DNA from: Muraenolepis orangiensis
Taxonomy: Eukaryota; Chordata; Actinopteri; Gadiformes; Muraenolepididae
DNA length: 64,000 nt
Assembly (NCBI GenBank): GCA_027704905.1
Contig: CM051004.1
Location: 16,298,616-16,362,615, forward strand
Direction of reading: 5' to 3'
Shown: piece after piece, positions 9,849-23,399 of the stretch
Position numbering within the stretch: the first letter of the stretch is position 1
Layout of the letters: each line of letters begins with the position of its first letter
Program-made: the position numbers and the translations under genes
Notes under the pieces: generated by a model
Seen by the model: the letters and a program-made list of their open reading frames with translations, nothing else
The model's database searches: none
What the model was told of the DNA's origin: nothing

Positions 9849-10130
9849 TTACACTTGCGTGTCCAAGGGGGGAAACGACAAGACCAGTTGGGTGTCATCA
9901 GCATAGCAGTGGCAGGATAAGTCGAGAGAGAAGAAAAGAGGACCCAGGAACGATCCTTGTGGAACCCCAGTTGGTAGTCTGCGTGGTTCTGACACAGACC
10001 CTCTCAATGCCACCTGGTAGGAGCGACCGGTCAGGTAGGATGCAAGCAAGGAGAGAGCAGAGCCCGAGACACCCATCCCCTCAAGGGTGGAGAGGAGAAT
10101 CTGGTGGTTCACAGTGTCGAATGGTCGACA
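9849..10130 (-). pseudogene. LINE (L2/CR1-like) reverse transcriptase fragment, second half
   Basis: The minus strand encodes VNHQILLSTLEGMGVSGSAL, TGVPQGSFLGPLFFSL and the catalytic HCYADDTQL box. This continues the RT domain of the neighbouring plus-strand fragment but is inverted relative to it, so a local inversion split one RT domain. It is not functional. Confidence 0.8.
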
Positions 10131-10604
10131 GGTCCAGGTGTATCAGGACCGAGGAGAGAGAATTGTAATGTAATGTAATGAAATGTAATGTTACATTTTT
10201 GTCATGTCAATGTTTTATTTTCCAGAACAGCTGCAAAATATTTAAAACTTGTGCATCTACACGTGGACCACTCTTTTAAAAAAACATAAATGTAGTCTTA
10301 ATTCAATATATTAGAACCATTCTAAGACCTTAAACTGAGCTGCCGACTCCCTCGGAACATAATGAAACTGGTAATTTCCAACTGTTATTATTCTATACTA
10401 TATTATTATAGGCACTATTCGGTTTTGAAATGGAAAAACCAAAGTACGAACAATACACAGAGTTTCCAGGACCTGCTTTGATCTGAATGCTTAAATAGAG
10501 AACTGCGATTTCTTTGTAATCTGTAGTCAAGAAAATACATTCATTTGTAATATTTATGTAGCACACCGATGTGTATGTACCGTAGTTGCATCAATATGTC
10601 ATGG

Positions 10605-13016
10605 TCTAACGAGTCTCTAGCTGCTGGAATAATTTGTCCGTCCTCTCCAGCCGGAGTGGGGGTTTTCTTCATTGAGAAGAAGGATAAGTCTTTACGCCCC
10701 TGTATTGACTATCGTGGTCTTAATGATGTGATGGTCAAGAATCGCTATCCTTTGCCATTGATGTCTTCTGCTTTTGAGTTACTCCAGATGTTTCACCAAG
10801 CTTGATCTACGTAATGCTTACCATCTTGTCAGGGTTCAAGACAGAGACGAACGGAAGACAGCATTCAACATCACGACGACGGCCACTACGAATATCTGGT
10901 GGTGCCGTTCGGGTTGTCCAATGCACCTGCTGTTTTTCAGGCTCTAGTCAACGATGTAGATATTTCATTAATCAGTTTGTTTTTGTTTATTTGGATGACA
11001 TTCTCATTTGTTCCGCATCCCAAGAGAGTCATCACATCCATGCTCGCTATACTCCAGAGGCTGCTGGACAACCAGCTGTATGTTAAAGTGGAGAAGTGTG
11101 AGTTTAATGTCACGGAGATGTCTTCTATTGGTTTCTGTATTTCTCCTGATGCAATTAGGATGGATCCTGTCATGGTGGCAGCTGTGACCGAGTTGCCTAC
11201 CCCCACCTCCAGACGGGAACTGCAACGTTTTTTAGGTTTTGCTAATTTTTATCGCGATTCATCAGTAATTATAGCTCAGTGGCCGCTCCCCTTACTGCCC
11301 TCACAAATGTCAAGCAGCCGTTCGTCTGGAACTAGAATAGGCTGAGGAGGCGTTTGAGGTGCTCAAGTCACGCTTCACATCTGCACCGGTCCTGACTATT
11401 CCAGACCCTGACCTTCAGCTTGTGGTGGAGGTAGATGCCTTCGAGACGGGAGTCGGAGGTATTCTCTCTCAGAGGTCACCAGTGAACAACAAGTTGCACC
11501 CTTATTTTCAGTTGACGCCTACTGAGAAGAATTATGATGTCGGGAACCGGGAACTGCTGGCTATACAATTTTTGTTTGCAGAATCGAGACATTGGTTGGA
11601 GGGGACCAACATTCCTTTTTAAGTCTGGACGGATCACCGTAATTTGGAATATATCAAGTCTGCAAAGATGGGCACTATTTTTCTCTCATTACATTTTTTT
11701 TTTTTAATATTCTTATCCCCCTGGTTCGAAGAACACCAAGCCTGATGCACTCTCTCAAGTTGTTGCCCCAATAGATGACCCGGACACCGCCAAGACGATT
11801 CTGCCTGCTCGCTGCTTGGTGGGAGCCACCTTGCTGGAGATTGAGAGGACTGTCCCGCCTCCTGGACAGTCCTCTCAATCTCCAGCGAGGTGGCTCCCTG
11901 GTTTGTGAACCAGGACCAAGTGACGTGCCCCCAGGTCGACTCTTTGTTCCCTTAACATCTCAGGCTGATGTCTTGGACTGGGGACATAATTCAAGACTGG
12001 CCTGTCATCCGGGTGTGTCACGGACAGTGTCTCTCGTTAAACAGCGCTTCCGGTGGTCAACGTAAAGTGATGATGTGAAGGCTTATGTCGCTGCGTGTCC
12101 CGTCTGCTCACGGAATAAGGTGAGCAATAGACCCCCGGCTGGGCTCCTCAGACCACTACCAATTCCCCGACAACCTTGGTCTCATCTAGCGATTGATTTT
12201 CGTCACTGGTCTTCCCCCTTTCGAATGGTAACACCTGCATCCTAACCATTGTCGACCGTTTTTTCCAAAGCGGCTCATTTCGTGCCAATGCCCAAACTAT
12301 CCTCAGCTAAGGAGACAGCTGATCTGATGATCTCCTGATCCATGTGTTTAGGATTCACGGTCTGCCAACTGACATTGTGTCTGACAGGGGACCACAGTTC
12401 TCTGCTCGTTTTTGGCAGGCTTTTGCATCCTGCTGGGAGCATCCTCCAGTCTGTCCTCCAGGTATCACCCCCAGACCAACGGCCAGACAGAGAGGACCAA
12501 CCAGAAGTTGGAGGTGGCCCTACGCTGCATGTCATCAGCTAACGCCACCACCTGGTCCAAGATGTTGCCATGGGTTGAGTACGCTCACAATTCCCTGCCC
12601 TCCTCCGCTACGAGATTATCACCTTTCCAGTGCTGTCTGGGCTACCAACCCCCCCTTTTCCCGAAGTGGCGGTACCCTCCGCCCAGCGCTTCATTCAGTG
12701 CTGTGGAAGGACCTGGACCAGAGCCAGGAGGGTGCTACGTCAGTCGTCACTGTGTTATAAGGCGCAGGCTGACCGTCGCTGCACAGCTGCTCCGCGCTAC
12801 AAGGCAGGTCAGAGGGTGATGTTGTCCACCAAGCACATCCCTCTCAAGGTAACCTCTACTCAATTAGTGCCTAGGTTCATAGGTCCATTCCCCATTTCCA
12901 AAATCATTAACCCATGCACGGTCAGGCTGGCTCTTCCTCTGTCTAGGCTGGCTCTTCCTCTGTCTAGGCACCGCATTCACCCATTATGTGTCACAGATAA
13001 AACCTGTGTTCTCTAG
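10605..13016 (+). pseudogene. Decayed Ty3/gypsy pol (RT, RNase H, integrase)
   Basis: A broken plus-strand pol gene that starts inside the RT domain (5' truncated). RT pieces include FFIEKKDKSLRPCIDYRGLN (10,665-10,725) and a YLDD-like FVYLDDILI (about 10,985). RNase H appears at 11,359-11,622 (VVEVDAFETGVGGILSQRS). Integrase appears from 11,930 (LACHPGVSRTVSL), through DIVSDRGPQFSARFW (about 12,370) and HPQTNGQTERTNQK (about 12,465), to a C-terminal module near 12,830-12,900. At least six frameshifts and stops break it. An inverted duplication lies at 11,821-11,898. A purine tract and the 3' LTR follow. Confidence 0.88.
11821..11898. repeat. Inverted duplication, 35-bp arms
   Basis: Bases 11,821-11,855 and 11,864-11,898 are reverse complements with one mismatch around an 8-base loop. 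The left arm is normal gypsy integrase-linker coding sequence; the right arm is its inverted copy, suggesting a snap-back template switch. Confidence 0.88.
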
Positions 13017-13111
13017 TCCCTTGTCCCTCCCTCCTCCTCCACCTAGGAGTTTCTCTGAGTTTCACCGGAGACATCCCGTTGCCGTGCCTAAGATGCCGTG
13101 GTGAGGTCCTT

Positions 13112-13122
13112 AGAGGGAGGGG
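13112..13122 (+). other. Polypurine tract of the decayed gypsy element
   Basis: AGAGGGAGGGG lies three bases before the LTR start, the usual primer site for plus-strand DNA synthesis. Confidence 0.7.
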
Positions 13123-13125
13123 TAC

Positions 13126-13553
13126 TGTCACGGTCCAACCCAGCTCTTCCCACTCCTAGTCCTGGATTTCCGCTGGCTTCCTGGATCCGCAATGTCACTG
13201 GACTCCGAATGCCATTCCATGTTTTCTCTTTCGGCCGTGTCATGTCTTGTCTGTCATTCATCGCTGGATTATCACACTGATCTGTTTCAAGTCAAAATAT
13301 TACGTATTGTATTCTGTTTTTGATTCACCGTGTTTGACCATCGCCTGGATATTGACTTTGTTTTTGTCTCAGCGTTTTTTGTACCTTTGCCTCAACCCTC
13401 GACAACCTGTTACCGACCTCTACTTGCCTTGACAACATTTTTGGACTCTGCCATGCTTTGCACCCCTCTGGGTTTGTGGGCAATTAAAATATCATTTTGT
13501 TACCCTGTTTCTACCGCTCTGCTTTTGGGTCCCACCTACACCAAGCCGTGACA
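13126..13553 (+). repeat. 3' LTR of the decayed gypsy element
   Basis: Bounded by TGTCACGG and CCGTGACA, a perfect 8-bp inverted terminal pair, 428 bp long. It directly follows the purine tract of the gypsy pol remnant. No 5' LTR is present in the window. Confidence 0.8.
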
Positions 13554-13760
13554 CAATAAGGACCTAAGTAATGTTTATTATTTAATGACTAATCTTTATG
13601 ACTTTCATAAAGGACAGAAAGAAGCAGACACGTGACTATCAATGATTGCCAACTGAGAGCACAATGGGTCAATGGAAAGTTGCCTAACAAAAGCCTACAA
13701 CTGAAAAACTGCATATGAATTCAGTCTGTGGGTGTGGCTTTTATCCAAAGCGCTTTACAA

Positions 13761-14232
13761 TGTCGCGGGTTAGGTTTGGACCCAAATGCTGCACACAGAC
13801 ACCAAAGGCAGATAGTGGTATTTATTGCGATAAATATCACACACAGACAGGGACAGGCAGAGACGTAGTCGGGGACAGGCAGGTGATCAGAACCGGGGCA
13901 GGGTAGACGAACCAGGCAGGGACAAGCAGAAGCGTAGTCAGGGACGGGCGGTAGATGGAGAACCAGGCAGGGGCAGGCAGAAGCGTAGTCAGGGACGGGC
14001 GGTAGATCAGGAACCAGGCAGGGTGGGCAGGACCAGGGCAGGCAGGGTCGGCAACAGGAATCAGTCCGGGTACGCTGGAGAGTCTGTGTCATCAGGACAA
14101 TCTGGTATCAAGTATGAGTGTGCGGGGTAGACTTAAATAGGCCGGTTAATCATGCGCTGCAGGTGTGGGGGAAATGTAAATGTGGGTTGACGCTGCCCCC
14201 TAGTGGAGGCAGGGTGAATAGCCATTGTGACA
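13761..14232 (-). mobile_element. Solo LTR with TACAA target duplication
   Basis: The 472-bp segment starts TGTCGCGG and ends TTGTGACA. It is flanked on both sides by TACAA (13,756-13,760 and 14,233-14,237), the 5-bp duplication typical of LTR elements. No internal retroviral or gypsy genes remain, so it is a solo LTR left by LTR-LTR recombination. Orientation is a guess. Confidence 0.75.
13850..14060. repeat. Minisatellite within the solo LTR
   Basis: About four imperfect copies of a ~50-bp unit containing CAGGCAGGG and GCGTAGTCAGGGACGGGCGG, with A/G-rich spacing. Confidence 0.8.
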
Positions 14233-14282
14233 TACAATGCCTCACATTCACCCATTCATACACACATTCAACCACCGACGGC

Positions 14283-14940
14283 GGAGTCAAGTCAAGTCAA
14301 GTCAAGTCAAGTTGATTGTCCCATCAAAGTTATAGTAGTATAGTAGTAAGTATGAGCAATGGGTGAAAATATTATGTGCAATACCCGACGACAGACAGCA
14401 GTTATAAAAATAAAAATAATAGACCGCTGGTTGTATATATCCAGGAGGGAGGGGAGCTCACCTCCAACGATATACTGGGCCGTCCGCACCACCCTTTGAA
14501 GCACTCTCCGCTGAAATACAGGCATTGTTGGGCCCTTTTCACCACGTGTGTGGTGTGCGTGGACCATATGATGTCCTCGGAGATGTGCACGCCGAGGAAC
14601 TTGAAGCTGCTGACCCTCTCTACTGCAACACCGTCGATGGAGATAGGGCCGTGCTCTCCTCTCTGCTTCCTGTAGTCCACAATCAGCTGTTCTCCTGGCA
14701 CCGCTGCTCCAGCGATCCGACCTCCTCCCTGTAGGCTGTCTCGTCGTCGCCGGCGATCAGGCCCATCACTGTCGTGTCATCAGCAAACTTGATGATGACG
14801 TTGGAGCTGTGCATAGCCATGCAGTCGTGGGTGTAGAGGGAGTAGAGGAGAGGGCTCAGCACACATCTCTTGGGGGCTCCCGTGTTGTGGGTCAGTGGCT
14901 CTGAGGTGGTGCTGCCCATCCTCACCACCTGGCGGTGGTC
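14283..14940 (-). mobile_element. 5'-truncated APE-type LINE fragment
   Basis: The minus strand ends 3' in five copies of the pentamer TTGAC (14,283-14,312 on the plus strand as GTCAA). Upstream it encodes RT pieces with the FADDTTVMGLI box and FKFLGVHISED. The same text occurs at 25,018-27,820. It has stops and an internal deletion near 14,400-14,520, and is truncated at about 14,940 in the RT domain. Confidence 0.85.
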
Positions 14941-15653
14941 CGTTCAGCCATGCAAGGCAGCACGTTATCAGCAGTTATGGTTAGGGTGTGTATGGTAAGT
15001 TGCTCAAGGACACCTCAACAGTTTTTAAAAGCTGGGGGATTTAACCAGCATTGTGAGGCGACCACTCTACCTCCTGAACTACACTGCCACCATAGATTGC
15101 TATAAATCACCCTGGCCAATCAGCTTGGAGTTTGTCTGTGAGAATCAGTTGCCTTGCTGTTGTTGTAGTTAGCCTTAGAGAGCTTCACACAATTCTACAA
15201 CATTTGTGTTGCCGAAAAACAAATAAACCAAATCTATTATGGGAAGATAACATAAGAAATGTCAAGTAGATTGACATCGGCTATTTAATATCAACAAACT
15301 GTTAAAAAGGAAATAAGGGAAAGTGAAATATATTGTTGATTCTCAGAATATAAGGGATTGTCTGTTTGGCAGTAGTAGTAGTATTTGCAATTAATTTGCT
15401 TATTGTATTTGCTTTACATATACCGTAAAATATTTGTATATAGATATCCTCTTTTCTTCTCATGTTATATGATCTTTCAAGCACACACAAACCTTCTTTT
15501 CAACATTTTTCAAAATCTCGAACTATGAATACCAAAAAGAAATAGTAAATAACTTACTTGAAAAACTTCAGCTTGTTTTAAAATGTCTTTATTTCATTAA
15601 CAGGGCTGTTATTTAAACACACAATAAGTTTAACCTGTTGTAGTAATTTATTT

Positions 15654-18007
<2,354 letters not shown>

Positions 18008-18364
18008 GGCTTGCGTGTGTGTGGAGGTCCTCCTGTAAACACAAACACTGCCAAATGGTGTAGATTGACATCACAGAGTCAATACACAGACTACTCGTAG
18101 TTTATTTGAGTTTGCATCGCATGACCACCGCCCACACCCGGAGGTCCGGATTCACACGCACACAACTACTGGCGTGCATGTCAGAAACACCCGTAACCAA
18201 AATATGCATAATTACTAACTGTACAAAACCAATATTTTCTTTGCCAACCTGGTCGTTCCTTTCTTCGCAAGAAGTAATGCAAACTCGACGGTGCACACGG
18301 AACCAGTTAGACCACGTACGCCCAGGAAATCCTATTCAACTTAGACCGTTGTCCGACACAGTTC

Positions 18365-18870
18365 AGTAAAGTTGGCAAGATGTTCACAGATTCGAAAATG
18401 GCGGGTCAATAACTCTTAATCGAAACGTTTTTAAAATACACGCGACGCCTCTCTTCAACCGTAAAAAGGTAGTTAACAAGCTACAACCTCAGCTGGACAA
18501 ATAACATTGATCTCTATGTGCTGCGAGGCGAGTGCGCAGGGACCGTCTATAAAGTGCAACGCCCGAAAATAGATACTATACAAATATTCATTATCTTCAA
18601 TATTATACAATGTAGTGTCACCAAAATCACCTCACACATCAATTGTCTCCTTTTGATCATACTACAATGCCTATTTTACAAAAAAATTGCTTTTGCATAG
18701 TTTTGTTGAATATATGTATTTTTTAAATTTCAATAACTTTATTTTTATGAAATGTAGCGTCACTTAAATCACCTCACACATCAACGGTCTCACGTTGGTG
18801 TTACTACTATTGTTATTACAACACTTATTTTGGAAAAAATGGGCTTTTGCAAAATTTTGGACATTTTTAA
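18365..18870 (+). repeat. Interspersed repeat with internal ~130-bp duplication
   Basis: Bases 18,365-18,485 match 42,695-42,810 in the same orientation. Bases about 18,490-18,870 match 48,030-48,470 in inverted orientation. Within it the motif ATCACCTCACACATCAA occurs twice about 150 bp apart (18,628 and 18,768). No protein is evident, and I cannot assign the family. Confidence 0.7.
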
Positions 18871-18894
18871 CATTATATTTATTGGGTTTTTCAC

Positions 18895-18975
18895 ATAGAC
18901 AGAACATAGTCACACATACATACATTGACACATTGGAAAGAACATAGTCACACATACATACATTGACACATGGGA
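18895..18975. repeat. Two tandem copies of a ~40-bp unit
   Basis: AGAACATAGTCACACATACA followed by TACATTGACACAT occurs twice in a row. Bases 18,980-19,455 are A/T-rich with no gene visible. Confidence 0.8.
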
Positions 18976-20067
18976 AAATAACACTCCCCTCCACCCACCC
19001 CCCACCCTCAATATGGAACATTCAGGGAAACCACACAGGTTGAAATGAAACAGGAGTAAATACAATCAGATAAAGTAAAGGATGTGAAACAATAATTATA
19101 ATACAAAAATAAAATAAAATAAACATAAAACTATACAAACTAAATAAAAATATGAAAGAATAACTCGTTTCTATCTTTAGATAGTTATTATAATTACTAT
19201 TTTATTATAAGCAGCATTATTATTATTCCATTTTTTATCAGTGTTTAATAGCGATGTTAATCAATTTCACTCATCAATTTCCACTTAATCACTCTCAAGG
19301 AAATTCAATTTAAATGTATTTACTTTCCTTTTGATCACAGGTACATTTTTGACGCGAGGCAGGACGCCATTTGCCATTTAGTCTCTGCTGATATGAAGCT
19401 CCTTAACTGCAGGAATTTAAAGAAGTGGCTTCTAGGGATGGCATATTTATGAACCAACTGATCAGTGGCGGCCGGTGACATCCGAAGTAGGAGGGGCGCA
19501 GGAGTAACAATTTTTTTAATGATTTTTAATCATATCTGCTGTGCAATACCGGATTTGCCCAGACGGTGGCGCCATTTCACCATGTAAACGACCGAGAGGG
19601 CTAATTATAAATAAAAAACTATACATAATATAAACCTCATTCTACTCTGTATTGTATATATGTATATTGACTGAACATTCCTTTACTTACTGCTTAATTT
19701 CTTTTTTTACTTACTTTATTTTTACTGTATGTAGCACAATCAATCAGTATTCTGTATTTTGTTGTGACAAATAATAAACAAACTTGAAACTTATGGTGAA
19801 AGAACATTTATTATATGGTGCCTAGTAGAAAATAAACAAGAAAAAAATATGGTCTTATATTAGAAAGACTACCCAGTGTGCCATCAAAAATAATACCTAA
19901 ATATGGTCTTACATTCGATTGTGCAAAAGTAATTAGAACAAAATAGAAGATAATAAAATAGACCTGATACAAGTCCTGAGATAAAATGCAATACAATGTT
20001 AAGCTTACAAATTAAAAAGGTACTGGGTCCTATGTACACTACACTACTATACAATATACAGTTTAAT

Positions 20068-20268
20068 CTATGTACCTATGCTATACAAGAACCACTTAGC
20101 AAACCAGGTTCTGGAAAACGACTGAATATATAGCCTTATTCTGTCTGTTGCTGGTTGCTGAATGCTGATGTCAGGCTGATGAGGTCCAAACTCTTTCACT
20201 CTGAGTTTTTCTTGCAGTGTTCGTCTTTCAAATGGTGTTGCTTTGAGGGATTTGACAGAATTCTCCAT
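20068..20268 (-). pseudogene. hAT transposase first coding exon, copy 1
   Basis: The ATG at 20,268 follows an AG acceptor. The protein starts MENSVKSLKATPFERRTLQE and reaches IRLYIQSFSRTWFAK, the entry to the TTF/ZMYM1-type zinc finger of hAT-like proteins. It then diverges and stops where the zinc finger should continue. Confidence 0.65.
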
Positions 20269-21002
20269 GGTAGCTAGTGTAATGGCTGTGTCCTGTACAG
20301 AACAAAAAAAGAACACACTTGCAACATGAGGTCTCACCCACACACACGGGTCTCAATCTCCTCTCCTCAGACAGCAAGACGCAGCAAGAACTGACTCATT
20401 AACAAATGCTTCTGAATTTAACTAATTAAATAGAATACAAATGCTTAATACATTCGACCACAGCCTATATTAGCAGACAAACACACGGAGGACCCTGTAG
20501 CTAGCATTGGGGAAGCACGTGTCCACGATAAACTTACAAAACCCCAATCCACACCGTTTACATACAAATGACACAAGCTGCATGTTTATACAGCAAGACC
20601 AACATTTCTTATCCCCTTTACTTTTCGTTTACATCGTCCACAATAAAAATAAATGTAAAACTATAATCGGGACAAAAACAAACAACGTACCTTTCCTCAG
20701 ACAGCAAGACGCGAACTGAGAGCAGAGCAGTACAGGCTTTACAAATAACTAGGTTCAACTAGGCTATGAATTGCGCATGCGTGACTGGTTTTCTTTGCTC
20801 ACGCATTCACGCATGCGCCACTCAATTTGCTCACGCATGCGCCACTCAATTTGAGTCGCGCATGCGTGACTGGTTTCCTTGTTCGGGCGCAATGAAATGC
20901 GCTCCCAGAGATCGTATTCAGGACCCTTGATAGGCTACATTTGCCTATCAAATTTGGTACCTACCTCAAAACCTTGACCCTTGATAGGCTACATTGCCTA
21001 TC

Positions 21003-21072
21003 AAATTTGGTACCTACCTCCAAACCTGGGCGCACGGCAGTGCGCCCAGGTTTGGAGGTAGGTACCAAATTT
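21003..21072. repeat. 70-bp perfect palindrome inside hAT copy 1
   Basis: Thirty-three-base arms surround a 4-base GGCA loop, containing GGTACCTACCTCCAAACC. In copy 2 the equivalent site has lost 12 bp, so the palindrome there is imperfect. Confidence 0.85.
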
Positions 21073-21345
21073 CTATGAGAGTGACGTCAATGACAAACGA
21101 GGGGGGAGAATAGCACGCACAACAATGATTTATATTTGCTATATTAACGTTATTGTGCATTTTAAACACAAACATACATAAAATGAGTAATTATTATTCA
21201 TTTTAAACATGTTTAGTTTATTTTTAGGGGTCAAAAAATAAAAAATAAAAAAACACAATTATTATAATGTTTATTTTTTATTTTTTTTTCCTCTCTCAAC
21301 CAGGTGGGGCGGCGCCCCTGCGCCCCTATGGACGAGCCGCCACTG

Positions 21346-21404
21346 GCCAAGGTATGAGTAAAATAAATGACTTGTAAGGAAAACATATGTCGTTTGATCA
21401 GTTG
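21346..21404. other. 59-bp spacer between the inverted hAT copies
   Basis: The spacer begins GCCAAGGT and ends ATCAGTTG. These are the reverse complements of the outer flanks of the opposite elements (CCCTTGGC at 23,225 with one mismatch, CAACTGAT at 19,455). The spacer is therefore inverted relative to the original insertions. Confidence 0.85.
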
Positions 21405-23224
21405 CAGTGGCGGCTCGTCCATAGGGGCGCAGGGGCGCCGCCCCACCTGGTTGAGAGAGGAAAAAAAAATAAAAAATAAACATTATAATAATTGTGTTTT
21501 TTTATTTTTTATTTTTTTGATGTTTGTGTTTAAAATGCACAATAACGTTAATATAGCAAATATAAATCATTGTTGTGCGTGCTATTCTCCCCCCTCGTTT
21601 GTCATTGACGTCACTCTCATAGAAATTTGGTACCTACCTCCAAACCTGGGCGCACTGGTTTGGAGGTAGGTACCAAATTTGATAGGCAATGTAGCCTATC
21701 AAGGGTCAAGGTTTTGAGGTAGGTACCAAATTTGATAGGCAAATGTAGCCTATCAAGGGTCCTGAATACGATCTCTGGGAGCGCATTTCATTGCGCCCGA
21801 ACAAGGAAACCAGTCACGCATGCGCGACTCAAATTGAGTGGCGCATGCGTGAGCAAATTGAGTGGCGCATGCGTGAATGCGTGAGCAAAGAAAACCAGTC
21901 ACGCATGCGCAATTCATAGCCTAGTTGAACCTAGTTATTTGTAAAGCCTGTACTGCTCTGCTCTCAGTTCGCGTCTTGCTGTCTGAGGAAAGGTACGTTG
22001 TTTGTTTTTGTCCCGATTATAGTTTTACATTTATTTTTATTGTGGACGATGTAAACGAAAAGTAAAGGGGATAAGAAATGTTGGTCTTGCTGTATAAACA
22101 TGCAGCTTGTGTCATTTGTATGTAAACGGTGTGGATTGGGGTTTTGTAAGTTTATCGTGGACACGTGCTTCCCCAATGCTAGCTACAGGGTCCTCCGTGT
22201 GTTTGTCTGCTAATATAGGCTGTGGTCGAATGTATTAAGCATTTGTATTCTATTTAATTAGTTAAATTCAGAAGCATTTGTTAATGAGTCAGTTCTTGCT
22301 GCGTCTTGCTGTCTGAGGAGAGGAGATTGAGACCCGTGTGTGTGGGTGAGACCTCATGTTGCAAGTGTGTTCTTTTTTTGTTCTGTACAGGACACAGCCA
22401 TTACACTAGCTACCATGGAGAATTCTGTCAAATCCCTCAAAGCAACACCATTTGAAAGACGAACACTGCAAGAAAAACTCAGAGTGAAAGAGTTTGGACC
22501 TCATCAGCCTGACATCAGCATTCAGCAACCAGCAACAGACAGAATAAGGCTATATATTCAGTCGTTTTCCAGAACCTGGTTTGCTAAGTGGTTCTTGTAT
22601 AGCATAGGTACATAGATTAAACTGTATATTGTATAGTAGTGTAGTGTACATAGGACCCAGTACCTTTTTAATTTGTAAGCTTAACATTGTATTGCATTTT
22701 ATCTCTGGACTTGTATCAGGTCTATTTTATTATCTTCTATTTTGTTCTAATTACTTTTGCACAATCGAATGTAAGACCATATTTAGGTATTATTTTTGAT
22801 GGCACACTGGGTAGTCTTTCTAATATAAGACCATATTTTTTTCTTGTTTATTTTCTACTAGGCACCATATAATAAATGTTCTTTCACCATAAGTTTCAAG
22901 TTTGTTTATTATTTGTCACAACAAAATACAGAATACTGATTGATTGTGCTACATACAGTAAAAATAAAGTAAGTAAAAAAAGAAATTAAGCAGTAAGTAA
23001 AGGAATGTTCAGTCAATATACATATATACAATACAGAGTAGAATGAGGTTTATATTATGTATAGTTTTTTTATTTATAATTAGCCCTCTCGGTCGTTTAC
23101 ATGGTGAAATGGCGCCACCGTCTGGGCAAATCCGGTATTGCACAGCAGATATGATTAAAAATCATTAAAAAAAAGATTGTTACTCCTGCGCCCCTCCTAC
23201 TTCGGATGTCACCGGCCGCCACTG
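21405..23224 (+). mobile_element. hAT-like DNA transposon, copy 2 (internally deleted)
   Basis: 1820 bp, the inverted partner of copy 1, with ends CAGTGGCGGC and GGCCGCCACTG. It carries the same promoter-like region (GCGCATGCG motifs, about 21,820-21,910), donor and first transposase exon. Subterminal sequence includes repeated TTTGGTACCTACCTC units of about 54 bp. Confidence 0.82.
22415..22615 (+). pseudogene. hAT transposase first coding exon, copy 2
   Basis: Identical in protein to the exon at 20,268-20,068. The acceptor is CTGTACAG at 22,383-22,390, and the ATG lies 24 bases into the exon. Only the N-terminal 66 residues remain before a stop. Confidence 0.65.
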
Positions 23225-23399
23225 CCCTTGGCAGCCCTTTGTTTGAATCCCCCATCCGCTCTACCGGGGTCAAAGTTATCATTACCCCATATTGAGGAGA
23301 ACTGGGAGAGTTTGGGAGCATCTCCTATATAGACATGTGCTTCATGCCAAACAGAAAGAGTATTTTTAACAAACAAATTAACAGACAAATTTTTTTTGT

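Larger units (their letters stand above)
9116..10457. repeat. Fold-back interspersed repeat with inverted ends
   Basis: The left end (about 9118-9165, containing TTTGGTTATTCCGTTTCAAA) is matched in inverted orientation at 10,420-10,457 (TTTGAAATGGAAAAACCAAA). A related copy occurs at 42,090-42,235. The ends look like terminal inverted repeats of about 40 bp of a non-autonomous element. The interior is filled by LINE fragments and low-complexity DNA. Bases 9166-9520 and 10,170-10,420 show no coding feature. Confidence 0.55.
13720..15095 (+). repeat. Older interspersed repeat interrupted by an LTR and a LINE
   Basis: The SINE-like text GCTTTTATCCAAAGCG (13,739) continues after the solo LTR as ACAATGCCTCACATTCACCC (14,235). 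After the LINE fragment it continues as CAGCCATGCAAGGCAGC (14,946) to about 15,095. The three pieces read as one repeat with two later insertions. Bases 13,554-13,720 and 15,096-15,580 show nothing recognisable. Confidence 0.6.
19463..21345 (-). mobile_element. hAT-like DNA transposon, copy 1 (internally deleted)
   Basis: Bounded by CAGTGGCGGC and its inverted form GCCGCCACTG. It is 1883 bp long and is the near-perfect inverted copy of 21,405-23,224. It retains a promoter-like region with several GCGCATGCG palindromes, a splice donor, an intron and the first coding exon of a transposase (20,268-20,068). The rest of the transposase is missing, so it is non-autonomous. It differs from copy 2 by two indels (about 50 and 12 bp) and a few substitutions. 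The hAT assignment rests on the CAGTGGCG ends, 8-bp duplications and the TTF-type N-terminus. Confidence 0.82.

Noticed and set aside
9520..10130. Twin-priming inversion
   Set aside because: The halves meet at their 3' ends, not at their 5' ends as twin priming requires.
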